Source: Biomphalaria glabrata | Lineage: Eukaryota > Mollusca > Gastropoda > Planorbidae | Reading direction: 5' to 3' | NCBI RefSeq assembly: GCF_947242115.1 | Contig: NC_074711.1 | Coordinates: forward strand, 2,313,501 to 2,377,500 | DNA: 64,000 nt | In this document: piece by piece, positions 32,794 to 43,379 of the stretch | Position numbering within the stretch: position 1 is the first letter of the stretch | Layout of the letters: the number at the start of each line of letters is the position of its first letter | Notes under the pieces: generated by a model | The model's input: the letters and a program-made list of their open reading frames with translations, nothing else | Told to the model about the DNA's origin: nothing | Databases searched by the model: none | Program-made: the position numbers and the translations under genes

Positions 32794-32895
32794 TGGATGC
32801 CTGCCTGGACTTAAGTATTCAATCTGGACTGTCGTTCGGTCGCTTCGGTGGTCCCTGGTTCTTACCCAGCCCGCTCCCATCCCCTAGTCGTCCAT
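32794..32895 (+). mobile_element. SINE S2 fragment
   Basis: GGATGCCTGCCTGG...CTGGACTGTCG and CAGCCCGCTCCCATCCCC identify the family; the 3' half is missing. Confidence 0.65.
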
Positions 32896-32915
32896 AATGC
32901 ATTTATGATATTTTC

Positions 32916-33291
32916 CAGGGGCGGACTGGCTATATTGGCATTCGGGCAAATGCCCGGTGGGCCGGTACCTAAATGGGCCGGTAGAACAACAGTAATCATC
33001 TTTTTTTTTTTAAATCACGTCTGTTTTATAAGATAAGGGCCGCATAGATGTCACTAGGGCAAGTATTCAATTGTGGAAGGTTTTCTAGTATTCTCTTACA
33101 AAAGAGGCCCTCTGAGTGAAGTATTTATAGTCACTGTATGCATGTGTACAGCTATCGATACATTATCAAACTCGACAGAATGATTTTGAGGACAATTGAC
33201 CTAGAATTGGATGTCCATCATCTAATATACAATTTATGGGCCGGACGAAATAGAGATGCCCGGGCCGATTTTGACACCCAGTCCGACCCTG
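32916..33291. mobile_element. hAT-type MITE, family M1 (376 bp)
   Basis: CAGGGGCGGACTGG and CCAGTCCGACCCTG ends with flanks ATATTTTC and ATATGTTC (7 of 8 match). Confidence 0.85.
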
Positions 33292-33479
33292 ATATGTTCC
33301 CTAACAAGTCAGGAGCAAATGGCGTCCGCCGACATTTCAAATCATTGTTTGGCAAGTCTGGGGTAGGTGACAAAATATGTGAGTCAAAATGTGAGCTGAA
33401 TCGTACAAATAAGGAAACAGAGTTACCTGACCTTTTTTGGCGCCATGAATCGATTATGTATATTGATTTAGTCGTGTGA

Positions 33480-34110
33480 CATATGTAAAGATATTTAAAT
33501 ACCTAGGGTTAAACATAGCGAAAGATGGAGGATCAATAAAAGAGAGAAAAAATAATAAAGCTTGGCGCCCGCAACCATGAGAAAACTGGAAAATCTGGAA
33601 AAGAAACATCTGCTCCCAGACAAAATTAAAACTGTATTCTAATTTAGTGGTCTCTAAGTCTCTACTCATATATGGTTGTGAAAGTTGGACACTGACCACT
33701 GAGGCTGAAAGAAGCATTCAAGCCTTTGAGAGTAAATGCTCCAGAAGACTGCTGGGTATCAGATAGCAGGAAATGAAAACAAATGAATAAGTACTTGTAC
33801 AAGTCAACACTATGGCTGGCGAAAAGGAAAAACTTCTCAATACCGTGAAGAGACGAAAGCTGAGCTGTTTTGGTCTAATTGTAAGTCATGACTCAATGTC
33901 TTAAGTCATCCTTCAAGGTCCAGTGGAGGGAGCACGAAGAAAGGGTCGTCCAAAGAAAAGCTGGCTGGACAATCTAAAAGAATGGACTGGCCTCTCTCTT
34001 GATATCCTACTAAGAACATCTTCTGACATTGGGAAATGTGAAGGAGTTTTGTTACTCGAACTGTCACAGCACCCCTACGACGAAAGTTAATGGACAGATG
34101 ATGAGATGAT
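33480..34110 (+). mobile_element. RTE-like LINE 3' half (family R)
   Basis: Translation in broken frames gives FKYLGLNIAKDGGS, LIYGCESWTLTTEAERSIQ, CSRRLLGI, TVKRRKLSCFG and GRPKKSWLDNLKEWTGLSL, the ordered C-terminal motifs of RTE-like reverse transcriptases. Several stops and frameshifts are present. Confidence 0.8.
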
Positions 34111-34129
34111 GAAGAAGTTATTAAGGTTT

Positions 34130-34700
34130 ATTAAAAGAACTTTCTATAAATCAAATAAGAACATAAAACTAAAATGTTATTTAAACCTTGGTTAGGCCAA
34201 TAATAGAATATGCATCCTCCGTTTGGGACCCCTCAACTCAAGAAAACATTAAGAAACTGGAACAGACACAAACTAGAGCAATGAGATTCATAACAAACGA
34301 ATATTCACATTTGACTAGAGTAACACCATTAGTAAAATCACTAAATTTAGAAAGCTTTCAGGATAGAAGACTTAAAAGTAAAGTAGCAATTATACATAAA
34401 GCACTGAACCATAATCTTCAAATACAAAAACAAAATCTAATAAAATACTCTGAAAGACACAAAGATAAAGGCACATTCCTCGTCCCATATGCTAGGACAA
34501 ATTTGTACAAATACTCCTTCTTCCCTAGTGCTATTAGAGCATGGAATGGGTTGCCTGAGCTAGCCAGGAAAACCAGTGACTTGACAGAATTTAAGTCATT
34601 GGTTAATATGCATGACTAAATGCATGACGCGTAGGACGTAATCATCTTCTTTTTTGAAGTAACGTCTGTATTATATAAGATAAGATAAGATAAGAGGATA
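34130..34700 (+). mobile_element. LINE 3' end (family G), best-preserved copy
   Basis: An open frame of 143 codons (34188-34619) encodes the reverse transcriptase C-terminus: RPIIEYASSVWDPSTQENIK, AMRFITNEYSHLT, SFFPSAIRAWNGLPELARK. It is followed by a conserved 60-bp tail and (GATAA)n. It resembles CR1/L2/Jockey-type ends. At least ten tails of this family lie in the window. Confidence 0.85.
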
Positions 34701-35160
34701 AGAAGTTGTGGTTTACTGTTTTAAGGAAACATAAAAATATATCAATTTGCAAGGAGTATTTCATTAGTACATTAATATTCACAAATACTTCCCCTTGAGG
34801 TTAAGATGCCAATAGATTATCCAAAATTTGTTTACCATACGCACAACTACATGGCCATAGCAACAGACAATCAGACGATGGCCTCACTTTCGATTTATAT
34901 ATATACCGTTCGTCCTTGAGATATTAACTTATATACCTATACTTTCTGTAACGACTATATAATATCTACATGTATTACTGCTACTCTACTAATAAGTCTC
35001 CTGGGTGACTGTAAATCTAATGATTTTACTAACGATAGTATTCTAGTCAAATGTTGAAATTCATTTTGTTATTGCCTAGTAAAGGAGTTTACATTTTATT
35101 ATTGTATTTCAAAGCTACTGCATGTCAATATATATATATATATATATATCAAGTTAGGTT
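34700..35160. other. AT-rich stretch with TA microsatellite
   Basis: No gene seen. A (TA)n run ends at 35149 immediately before the next minisatellite. Confidence 0.4.
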
Positions 35161-35163
35161 ATT

Positions 35164-35790
35164 ATGTCACGTTAGAATATATTTGTCACGTTAAGAGATC
35201 TACGTCATGTTAGGATATCTATGTCACGTTAGGGCATATATGTCACGCTAAAATATCTTTGTCACGTTAGGGTGTATGTCACGTTAGAATTTCTGTTATG
35301 TTAGGATGTCTCGATAGGATATGTGTGTCATGTTAAGGTGTCTCGTTAGGATATGTGTGTCATGTTAAGGTGTCTCGTTAGGATATGTATGTCATGTTAA
35401 GGTGTCTCGTTAGGATATGTGTGTCATGTTAAGGTGTCTCGTTAGGATATGTGTGTCATGTTAAGGTGTCTCGTTAGGATATGTGTGTCATGTTAAGGTG
35501 TCTCGTTAGGATATGTGTGTCATGTTAAGGTGTCTCGTTAGGATATGTGTGTCATGTTAAGGTGTCTCGTTAGGATATGTGTGTCATGTTAAGGTGTCTC
35601 GTTAGGATATGTGTGTCATGTTAAGGTGTCTCGTTAGGATATGTATGTCATGTTAAGGTGTCTCGTTAGGATATGTATGTCATGTTTAGGTTTCTCGTTA
35701 GGATATGTATGTCATGTTAAGGTGTCTCGTTAGGATATGTATGTCATGTTAAGGTGTCTCGTTAGGATATGTATGTCATGTTAAGGTGTC
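35164..35790. repeat. 32-bp minisatellite with degenerate left flank
   Basis: From about 35330 a 32-bp unit (TCTCGTTAGGATATGTGTGT plus CATGTTAAGGTG) is repeated about 14 times with almost no variation other than GTGTGT/GTATGT. To the left, shorter and more diverged TGTCACGTTAG units of 20-30 bp look like the founder sequence. Confidence 0.95.
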
Positions 35791-36059
35791 TATGCTGTCT
35801 GGACAAACACGTTTACTTTCAGCTGTCTCTTGTTTTTTGGGGGTAGGGCCAGCCTAGTGCTTCCGAATGTGGGGTCAATTATTTGTTATGTGATGATTTT
35901 TTTAGAGAAGAAATAGCGAGACTTGTGCCCAATGTTATTGTTATAGTCACAAGATTTTAAATAAATTGCGTACTTTTATTTTCTCTATTTTGTTTTCTAT
36001 GTTATTTGGGGGCCATCAAATTCACTTTGCCCATGGCCTCAAATCATATAAGGCCGGCC

Positions 36060-36235
36060 CTGGTTGTGGCGCAACACAGGATCTGTCGACCATCTCTCTC
36101 CATTTCTCTCTGTCTTTTGCCAGAGCTTGCGTTTTTCATTGACAAACTCGTGTATTCCTTAAAGATTTCCTAACATCGAACCCTCTTGTCTGCCACACTC
36201 CTTCTTTTACCTGGTACTGTTCGCTGCAGAAATGT
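36060..36235 (-). mobile_element. LINE fragment (RTE-like)
   Basis: GCGCAACACAGGATCTGTCG and CCTGGTACTGTTCGCTGCAG on the plus strand are the reverse of LINE 3' coding sequence of the GTVPGKRRR type seen at 43440. Short and broken. Confidence 0.4.
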
Positions 36236-36402
36236 TTTTGGGGATACCATAGACATATATATATATATATGTCTATGGGGTGATACCCGATAATCACATG
36301 ATATGGACTTAAGAGGCATTTTTGACAATGGTCAGAAGGTCCCCATGTAAGTTGAGCCTCAAATGATAAAACTGTTGATGTTGAAAATGCTTTCTTTCAT
36401 TA

Positions 36403-36645
36403 TAGCTTTTATATAGCGATACTTTCATGCTTATAGCATGCTCAGGGCGCTTTTGGTCCAATCTCATTTGTGGACCAGTGGGGGGGGGGGGGGGGGGGAA
36501 GGGGGTATCTAGGAGTTGGTTTTCCGTGCTGCCTTTAGGCGCTCAGTAAACACAACTCTGCCCGAGTCGGGTGTCGAACTTTTAGCCCCTTTCTAGGTAA
36601 CCAAGACAAGCCAAGTTCAAGCGTACTTAGCCTCTCGGCCACGCT
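36403..36645 (-). mobile_element. tRNA-like SINE, family S3
   Basis: Full counterpart of 9810-10045 with a poly-G expansion (36480-36498) in the middle, and the tRNA-like head GGAAGCGTGGCCGAGAGGC on the minus strand. Confidence 0.75.
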
Positions 36646-36649
36646 TCCC

Positions 36650-37800
36650 ACAATGTAATGAATATTCGTTATTGATATTGACAGTTAGTTTTTTTGTTTT
36701 TTTCGAGACTTGGTCAAAGTGTATCCTGACTTCTGTCTAACTGTGTTTAATTACATGAGCTCTTTGCCTTTGGTGTGTCTAGCATTCACCTATGGTTGAT
36801 ACTTACATGACGTAAAATTGAATCTATTGGCGATTTGACATTGTTCGTATTATGTCACATTGACATGACATGCATTAATAAAATGTAACTTGAATTTTAA
36901 ATTTTAAAAACATTTTTTTTTAATTATTTGAAACTGAACTATGACATCACAATGCGCTTAGAGAATTCATATCTTCAACAGTGTTACACAAGTCTGCAAT
37001 AGGAGAACTTTAAACATTGATACATTGTTTATATTGAAACAGCTATGACAATTTATTCATGGGGATAGAAACTTCTGTTTTTTTTTCAGTTAAGTTTTTT
37101 TTATTTTGGCCCAGCTTATATTAATTTACTCTGTCAGTCCGTCTGTCTGTCTTGGAGTATTCTTCTTCACTTTTTTTCTTCCACTCTCCATTCTCGGATA
37201 AAATTGACAGTTTTCCCAATTATTCATAGTCAAAGACAACACATGAATCAATAGCAAAAATTAACCAGTTAATTAATGAATTAAAAGTAATTAATCAATT
37301 TTGTTTTATTTAGAAACTGGTGAGATAAAGCTTGCAATATTAAGACATATTGCAGTGATTGGGCGGTGATTTTAAATAATTGATTTTTAATCTCTAGCAC
37401 TGCCAGGGATGAGCTTCGTTAAAGGGTAACAAAGTTGATTATTATTGCTATTTTAGTACAAAGCTTATATCAACTCACTCTGTCCGTCTGTCTGTCTGTT
37501 TGTCTGTCTGGTAAAAAGTTAGAACACGTTATTTCTCCCACACTTATCCTCGATTCACGTTGAAACGTTGCAAAACATTTTCTTGTACCTGACAAAATAA
37601 GAATCAATAAAACAAATTAATCAATTAGTAAATAAATTATTGGTAATTAATTATTTTGTTTGATATCGAACAAGGGAAAGAAATTGTACTTGACTATTGT
37701 GGCGGTATAAATTGAGTTAGTCCTCTTTCTACTTTGTAGCTTAAAGTTGGAAACTAACAATAGATGGCTATGAAACCTTCTATTTTCATAGTCTCTTCAC
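36650..37800. other. AT-rich stretch with CTGTCTGTCTGT blocks
   Basis: Two (GTCT)n blocks at 37135 and 37485 with AATTAATTA context match 29770-30170 in reverse. No gene recognised. Confidence 0.35.
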
Positions 37801-37810
37801 TAAAATACAT

Positions 37811-37891
37811 TTAACTCTTTCTCTCCTAACTGACGATACAAACGTTGATTCCATCAGAACGTATTAAATAATAACGGAGAGAAAGAGTTAA
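37811..37891. mobile_element. 81-bp foldback MITE with TTAA ends
   Basis: TTAACTCTTTCTCTCC and GGAGAGAAAGAGTTAA form terminal inverted repeats with TTAA at both edges, as piggyBac-type target duplications do. A second copy is at 47291-47371. Confidence 0.75.
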
Positions 37892-38018
37892 AAAGCTATC
37901 CCGGTAAACATCACCCAGGTACCCCCTTCTTTCTACAAACTAATTGATACAATTTCACTTAAATATAAGCTATATTTTAAAGCATGTATTTTTTTTTTAT
38001 CTTTGTTATATTTCAGTA

Positions 38019-38318
38019 ATGAGGGCCAATCGTTTTGTCCACTTTACGCTGTGGTCATCTTTGCTACTAGTTATTCCGGCCTCTGGTCAGTGGTCCAAGT
38101 CTACAGGCTGGGGAGGTGCGGGTAATGGCAAGCGAAGTATGGGCGCCAGGGTTGGAAGTGACCAACTCCACGTCGATGGGCGCCGAGACACTTCTGGCAC
38201 GTTGAAGGGTTTATCTTTTTATCTGCTGACGCTCGGACACATTCCAGATACACGGGAGACAATCACCTGGTGGAATAATCAGGATGCACTGAAAGACAAG
38301 ACGGATAAATTCTTACTG
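38019..38318 (+). CDS. Secreted peptide precursor 3, main coding exon
   Basis: Acceptor TTATATTTCAG (38006-38016) precedes the ATG by two bases, as in copies 1 and 2. It encodes 100 residues: signal peptide 1-23 (core FTLWSSLLLVIP, end ASG), peptide QWSKSTGWGGAGN (24-36), GKR (37-39), then SMGAR, which parallels SMDAR of the other two. The spacer lacks the 16-residue repeats and has an RR site. It ends in phase 0 at CTG|GTAAGT. Peptide conservation despite spacer divergence suggests selection on the mature peptide, which is nearly the same as peptide 1 (Thr for Ile at position 6). A secreted amidated ligand is predicted; family not recognised. Confidence 0.82.
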
Positions 38319-38594
38319 GTAAGTGGAGAATCCAATATTCAAGGTTACTGAATTTCCTGGTTCTGGTTTGTATCCTTTAGCAACTCCCCCCCCCCCCCCA
38401 CACACCCAAAAAAAAGGCCTGCTACAAAATTATTTTAATATGATAAACCTGTTCCAAAACTAAATTTTAACACAATTACAAAGACAGTTGGAGTGGAAAC
38501 AAGGGTCCGCCATATCACACGCGAAGTAGTCCACCCAGGCAGGTAAAAAGGCAGGTTTCAATATTTTCAGAAATAATATCAGAATGAAATTCTA

Positions 38595-38705
38595 TCAAAG
38601 GCAAATGACAGAGAAGAATGGAGAAAGAAGGTTGACAGATCTTGTGTGGTGCCCGAACCGTCCAGCAGACCAAGGGATAGGTGAAAGAGAAGGTGAAGTT
38701 AGATG
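38595..38705 (+). mobile_element. RTE-like LINE 3' tail (family R)
   Basis: Encodes DREEWRKKVDRSCVVPEPSS, the same end as 2000-2090 and 43600. In intron 2 of peptide gene 3. Confidence 0.6.
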
Positions 38706-38709
38706 TGAA

Positions 38710-39230
38710 CCTGGCCTAACTGATTTCATATAATGATTATCTTATAATTCTAAATGTTTTGTATAGGGTCAATCTCTTATTGAAAGCCTCATTAAAAAAA
38801 TAAAACATTTCGTAAAAAAACAAAAATTTAAAATCATTAGTTACGTACCTTTTGTATGTGGGCCAGTGCAGTTCACGCAATATTATGAAAAACTACTTAT
38901 TAATTGTTGTTTTAAATTATCTTCCACTTATATGCATATTTAATTGATTTTTTCTCTTTGAAAAAAATAGTAACCATTTTTTTGTGAATGTAGCAGTTAG
39001 TATAACAGAACTTACATAACTTAGCAATAATCTAAAACTGTTTGTACAAATGTGTTAAAAGTATGTGAAATGGTGATATCTCTTACTATATCTTAATAGC
39101 CTCCCGTGTTTGTTGTTATTATTAGTGAATAGTTGTAAAAATGGTATATTTTTATCGTATTTGTTATCGTTAAAGAATGAAAAGAGGGGCCTCGCAAGCA
39201 TCCATTAAATTGGGCCCCGCTATTTGCATG
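38710..39230. other. Intronic AT-rich stretch
   Basis: Nothing recognisable other than an M4-like fragment (GGGCCCCGCTATTTGCATGG) near 39215-39240. Confidence 0.3.
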
Positions 39231-39239
39231 GCCGGCCCA

Positions 39240-39312
39240 GTTTATCGGTGACTTGAATCTGTTAAGTTCAGGCAACCCATTCAATGCTCTAACGGTACTA
39301 GGGAAGAAGTTT
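39240..39312 (-). mobile_element. LINE family G fragment
   Basis: GGCAACCCATTCAATGCTCT and the preceding GGTGACTTGAATCTG match the reversed WNGLP-coding region of family G. Confidence 0.5.
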
Positions 39313-39787
39313 AATTTTTTAAAATCGTTTTCAAATAATTATTTCACTTAAAATCTAAATCTGGTTTCCGTATGGATAGACATAATTAACATTTGTGTAG
39401 GTAATTACTTTTATATACTCAAAACTGAAGCAAATGCAAAAACCTTTCTAAAAAAACAAAACAAAAAAAAAACATTTGAATAAGTATTGTATTTAAAAGC
39501 TATATTAATAAAATTTAAAAAAAGCTTTAATATTTTCTATTGCGAGCATAGATGCTATTTTAAATATGAGAATCTATGAATGAAGCCAAAGTTGTCAATA
39601 AGGAAGCCAGTGACCTATTTTAAAGTCCTACCTCCCATGAAGTCTTTTGTTAAAATTACTTGGAAGGTTGATTTTAAAAACAAAACTTTTTCACTTTAAG
39701 AAGTAGCCGTTGGACCAGAAATTAGCAAGACCTAAAAAAAGCATGATATCGAATTATTCAATATTTTCAATAAATAAATAAAATAAA

Positions 39788-40018
39788 TTATGGCTTTTAT
39801 ATGGCGCTACTTTCATGCTTATAGCATGCTCAGAGCGCTTTGGTCCAATCTCAGTTGCGGACCAGTGGGGGGGGGGGGGGGGGCGGGGGGGGGGGAGAGG
39901 GGGTATCTAGGAGAAGGTTTTTCCGTGCTGCCTTTAGGCGCTCAGTAAACACAACTCTGCCCGAGTCGGGTGTCGAACCTCGAACCCCATTCATAGGTAG
40001 CCAAGCCAAGCGCATTTC
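39788..40018 (-). mobile_element. tRNA-like SINE, family S3
   Basis: Third copy of the family, with a 25-bp G-rich run at 39868-39898. In intron 2 of peptide gene 3. Confidence 0.75.
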
Positions 40019-40097
40019 CCATCAATGATGTAAACGGACTAAAAATTATCAATATTTAAATGTCTATATTCCTTAGATACAAATCATTCGTCTGTAA

Positions 40098-40128
40098 TAA
40101 GATAAGATAAGATAAGATAAGATAAGAA
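40098..40128. repeat. (GATAA)n microsatellite
   Basis: Six GATAA units. This is the motif that ends family G LINEs, though no LINE body is obvious beside it. Confidence 0.85.
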
Positions 40129-40394
40129 ACATGATTAATAACGATGGCATCCAGAGCCAGCCCGTGAAGATAATATTCGAGGACTTGTCGATTTGAACAC
40201 CGCAGAGTGTAAATATTTTAAACGAGCTTTTAAAGGCAGTTAGTGTTAAATAAACTTTATTTGTAAAAGGGTGTAACGTAATGGACTGGCACACAGGGGC
40301 CGCCTATAAGTTTGTGCGTAACACAAACTCCTTTTAATGGCCTTTTTTTTTTCATTTTAGTCATTTCTAACGTGTGAGTTGTTGTTTTTTTCAG

Positions 40395-40463
40395 AACGCA
40401 CTACAAAATACGAAACAATCCGAAGCAAAAGATACGAAAGAAAATCTTTATCTCGACGAGTAA
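40395..40463 (+). CDS. Secreted peptide precursor 3, last coding exon
   Basis: After TTTTTTTCAG, the phase-0 exon encodes NALQNTKQSEAKDTKENLYL plus DE and a stop, giving a 122-residue precursor. It starts with Asn like the other two last exons. An AATAAA at 40612-40617 would give a short 3' UTR. Confidence 0.7.
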   Translation, partial: NALQNTKQSEAKDTKENLYLDE

Positions 40464-40611
40464 GAGTGAAACAACATTGGATCACATCTTGACAAAAGAG
40501 GCGACGGACAACAGTGAATTCATTACATAGACAATACATTTCTGGGTTTTTAAACTTTTTTTTATGTCCATCACAAGCTGATTTCAATACTTTGTACATA
40601 TTTTATGATAA

Positions 40612-40617
40612 AATAAA
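40612..40617 (+). terminator. Candidate poly(A) signal of peptide gene 3
   Basis: AATAAA 150 bp after the stop codon, the first such hexamer downstream. Confidence 0.5.
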
Positions 40618-40713
40618 AACATCTGTCAGGAATAATTGAACGAGTCTCCTTTTGATTGTTTTTTTTAGAGACTTTATTTGAATAACATGGGCGTTGTAAT
40701 GGACCCACTAAAA

Positions 40714-40910
40714 CAGCGGTTCTCAACCTTTTAAGCTCAGCTACCCCTTTTTACAATCCCCCCACTAAGCCGCGACCCCCCCCCCCGCACACACACACAG
40801 CAATAGAAGAATAGACAATAACAATCCATTTTTTTCAATGGTCTTGGGCGACTCCTGGCAAATCGTCAATCGACCCCCAAGGGGGTCGCTCCACAGGTTG
40901 AGAACCCCTG
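40714..40910. mobile_element. hAT MITE, family M2
   Basis: CAGCGGTTCTCAACC and GTTGAGAACCCCTG ends with perfect 8-bp duplication CACTAAAA. Confidence 0.9.
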
Positions 40911-40919
40911 CACTAAAAC

Positions 40920-41335
40920 AACATGAGCTTCAAGAAACACAATGCTTTCATTAGTCTCTATTTATGTTCTTTACACCAGCCACTTGTTCTCTAAAACTGA
41001 CCTCCTGACACAGTCCTGACACACTGCTGTTCACTCAACCATGTATACACTCAAGGTCCACTGGTCATTTTATACACAGCACACACACTGCACTACCAGC
41101 CACTCAAAACACATACATTTACTATCACAGGCGAAGCTGTGAATTTTCCATCATTTGTGGGCCCGGGGGGCTTGACCTCTCTGGGGGACCCTGCAGTTTC
41201 CGTAATACTTAATATTTAATGTAAAAAAAAACACTCATTTTAGAATAAACAAGTCTTGCCTCTGAGTCTTGCCCCTGTGTCTTGCCCCTGTGTTTAAAAT
41301 GCTGGCTTTCCCCTCAAGAGATTCTAGGTCTATAA
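40920..41335. other. Unassigned stretch
   Basis: No ORF of interest. Bases 41155-41230 (GGGGCTTGACCTCTCTGGGG and onward) are a reversed fragment of the M3-type G/C-rich MITE. Confidence 0.3.
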
Positions 41336-41339
41336 ATAC

Positions 41340-41465
41340 TTGCGCCGAACCAAAGAATAGGTTTAACATGGAATCCGCCAGGAAAACCAGCATATTAGCA
41401 GTTTTTGATATCACTGACATATAGATACGCGTAGGACGTCATTATTTTCTCTTTACGTCTGTAGC
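41340..41465 (+). mobile_element. LINE family G tail
   Basis: GAATCCGCCAGGAAAACCAG and ATACGCGTAGGACGTCATTA match the end of the family G ORF and tail. Confidence 0.6.
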
Positions 41466-41639
41466 CAATTAATAAATCTTTCTAAAATGATACTGATCAG
41501 TTGATGGGCGCCGTAACTTTTCTGGCACAAGGTAGAGCCGCCCCGATTGAAATACAGGCGTAAATACAATCTAAGACGACTGGATTAGACCAGCTGGAGG
41601 AGTAACCCGTATGTACAAGACGGGATTATGGTAGGCCTA

Positions 41640-41715
41640 CTATTTGTTTGTTTGTTAGTAAAATGGTTCCCACGTTTCGGGTGTTCCTTCAAAGTTGAAA
41701 GATAATTTGTCCAAA
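41640..41715 (-). mobile_element. SINE S2 tail fragment
   Basis: TTTCGGGTGTTCCTTCAAAG is the reversed S2 tail. Confidence 0.5.
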
Positions 41716-41957
41716 ATGTTGCCCCGGAGCCGCCACATACTTAAATCCGGCCCTGCGTATTACATTACTTAGGCTTAGGGTCGTTTTCTTTGCATTGAAG
41801 GGCTTGCCATGTATTACAAGAGAATCTAAAATAAAAAAAAAAACAGGATTGCAATAGGAACGGAGGGTGGGGCTGGCACAACTTCATCTAAAATCAGGGG
41901 CGGACTGGGTGTCAAAATCGGCCCGGGGATCTCTATTTCATCCAGCCCATATATTAG

Positions 41958-42295
41958 ATAATGGACATATTCAAAAGTAAAGTAGAAATTATGCATAAAA
42001 CACTGAGCCATAATCTTCAAATACAAAAACAAAATTTAATAAAATACTCTGAAAGACACAAAGATAAAGGCACATTTCTCGTACCATATGCTAGGACAAA
42101 TTTGTACAAATGCTCCTTCTTCCCTAGTGCTATTAGAGCATGGAATGGGTTGCCTGAGCTAGCCAGGAAAACCAGTGACTTGGCAGAATTTAAGTCAATG
42201 GTTAATATGCATGACTAAATGCATGACGCGTAGGACGTAATCATCTTCTTTTTTGAAGTAACGTCTGTATTATATAAGATAAAAAGATAAGATAC
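41958..42295 (+). mobile_element. LINE 3' end (family G)
   Basis: Encodes SKVEIMHKTLSHNLQIQKQN and SFFPSAIRAWNGLPELARK, then the conserved tail and AAGATAAAAAGATAAGATA. Close to the copy at 34340-34700, so recent. Confidence 0.8.
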
Positions 42296-42564
42296 TCTAT
42301 TGCAAGTCTAGGTCTACTTGACCTCAAAATCATTACGTTAAGTTTGAATATGTATCGATAGCTGTACACATCTTCTTATCTTATCTTAGAGAATACAGAC
42401 GTTACTTTAAAAAAAAGATGATTACGTCCTACATGCCTATAGTGACTATAAATGTATCGCTCAGAGGAACTATTTTGTAAGAGAATACTAATAAAACCTT
42501 TAACAATTTAACACGTGCCTTAGTGACATCCATGCGGCCCTTATCTTATAAAATACAGACTTAG

Positions 42565-42770
42565 ACTTAGGTCCTCCCGCGCCGTTCGGCGCATTGGGCG
42601 GCAAGCTGTCTCCATAAAGATCTGTCACTGGCAATGTCTGAAGCCTCCTCCCACCTGGTGTCCACTGTTCTGGGGTCCTCCATGAAGGTGTGTCGCCAAG
42701 TAATACGAGGACGTCCCTGTTTGCGCTTTCCTCGTTTTGGCTTCCATGGATAAAATACAGACGTGACTTC
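42565..42770 (-). mobile_element. LINE C-terminal fragment (third family)
   Basis: On the minus strand: KPKRGKRKQGRPRITWRHTF, then WEEASDIASDRSLWRQLAAQ and a CAERRG end, the standard C-terminus (GRP..TWRR...W..L...A.DR..WR.LV..LC) of one LINE group. Confidence 0.75.
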
Positions 42771-43102
42771 AAAAAAGATGATAATTACTGTGGTCTTACC
42801 GGCCCATTTTGGTACCAGCACACTGGGCATTTGCCCGAATGCCCATATAGCCAGTCCTCCCCTGATCTACACAATCAATTAATAAACACCAGAACATAAG
42901 ACAAAATCTTCATGGTCAGTTGAATGACATCTTTATTTCACATCAACAACAACAGAAGCACTGATGAAGTAGTGAATCATTAAGATGGTATCAAACTACA
43001 TCAACAATAACAGAATCTTACAAGTAAACATACAAACCACGTCTTGGGTCAGTTACAGCCACACAGACCACTGAGATCACGCCCACAACAGCATCAACAG
43101 TG

Positions 43103-43162
43103 AACCCTAAACCCTAACCTGTCAGTAACAACAATAAACCCTAAACCCTAACCTGTCAGTAA
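43103..43162. repeat. Short telomere-like direct repeat
   Basis: AACCCTAAACCCTAACCTGT followed by CAGTAA occurs twice, 34 bp apart. It resembles telomere-like TTTAGGG/TTAGGG units but is far too short for an interstitial telomere. Confidence 0.7.
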
Positions 43163-43379
43163 GAAGAGACTTCATACATGACTTTTTAAACAATTTTATT
43201 TATAGCTTTTCTGCGTGATGTTTTTCTTGGGTGTCTATTGTAAGCGAAACTTTAATATTTTGTTTCAGTGTTAGAGATTATATCTTGCTTTCATTGAATT
43301 CTTGACAGAAACCAAAAGCTCTAATTCGTCGTTGAATGTCACTTTAAGAGTCTGTATTAAGGCTATGACGACCTGCTAA

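Larger units (their letters stand above)
41896..42866. mobile_element. M1 MITE with nested LINE insertions
   Basis: Left end CAGGGGCGGACTGGGTGTC and right end ATAGCCAGTCCTCCCCTG flank family G LINE tails (41958-42295 and 42370-42440) and another LINE fragment (42565-42770). The target duplication is not clear. Confidence 0.6.
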
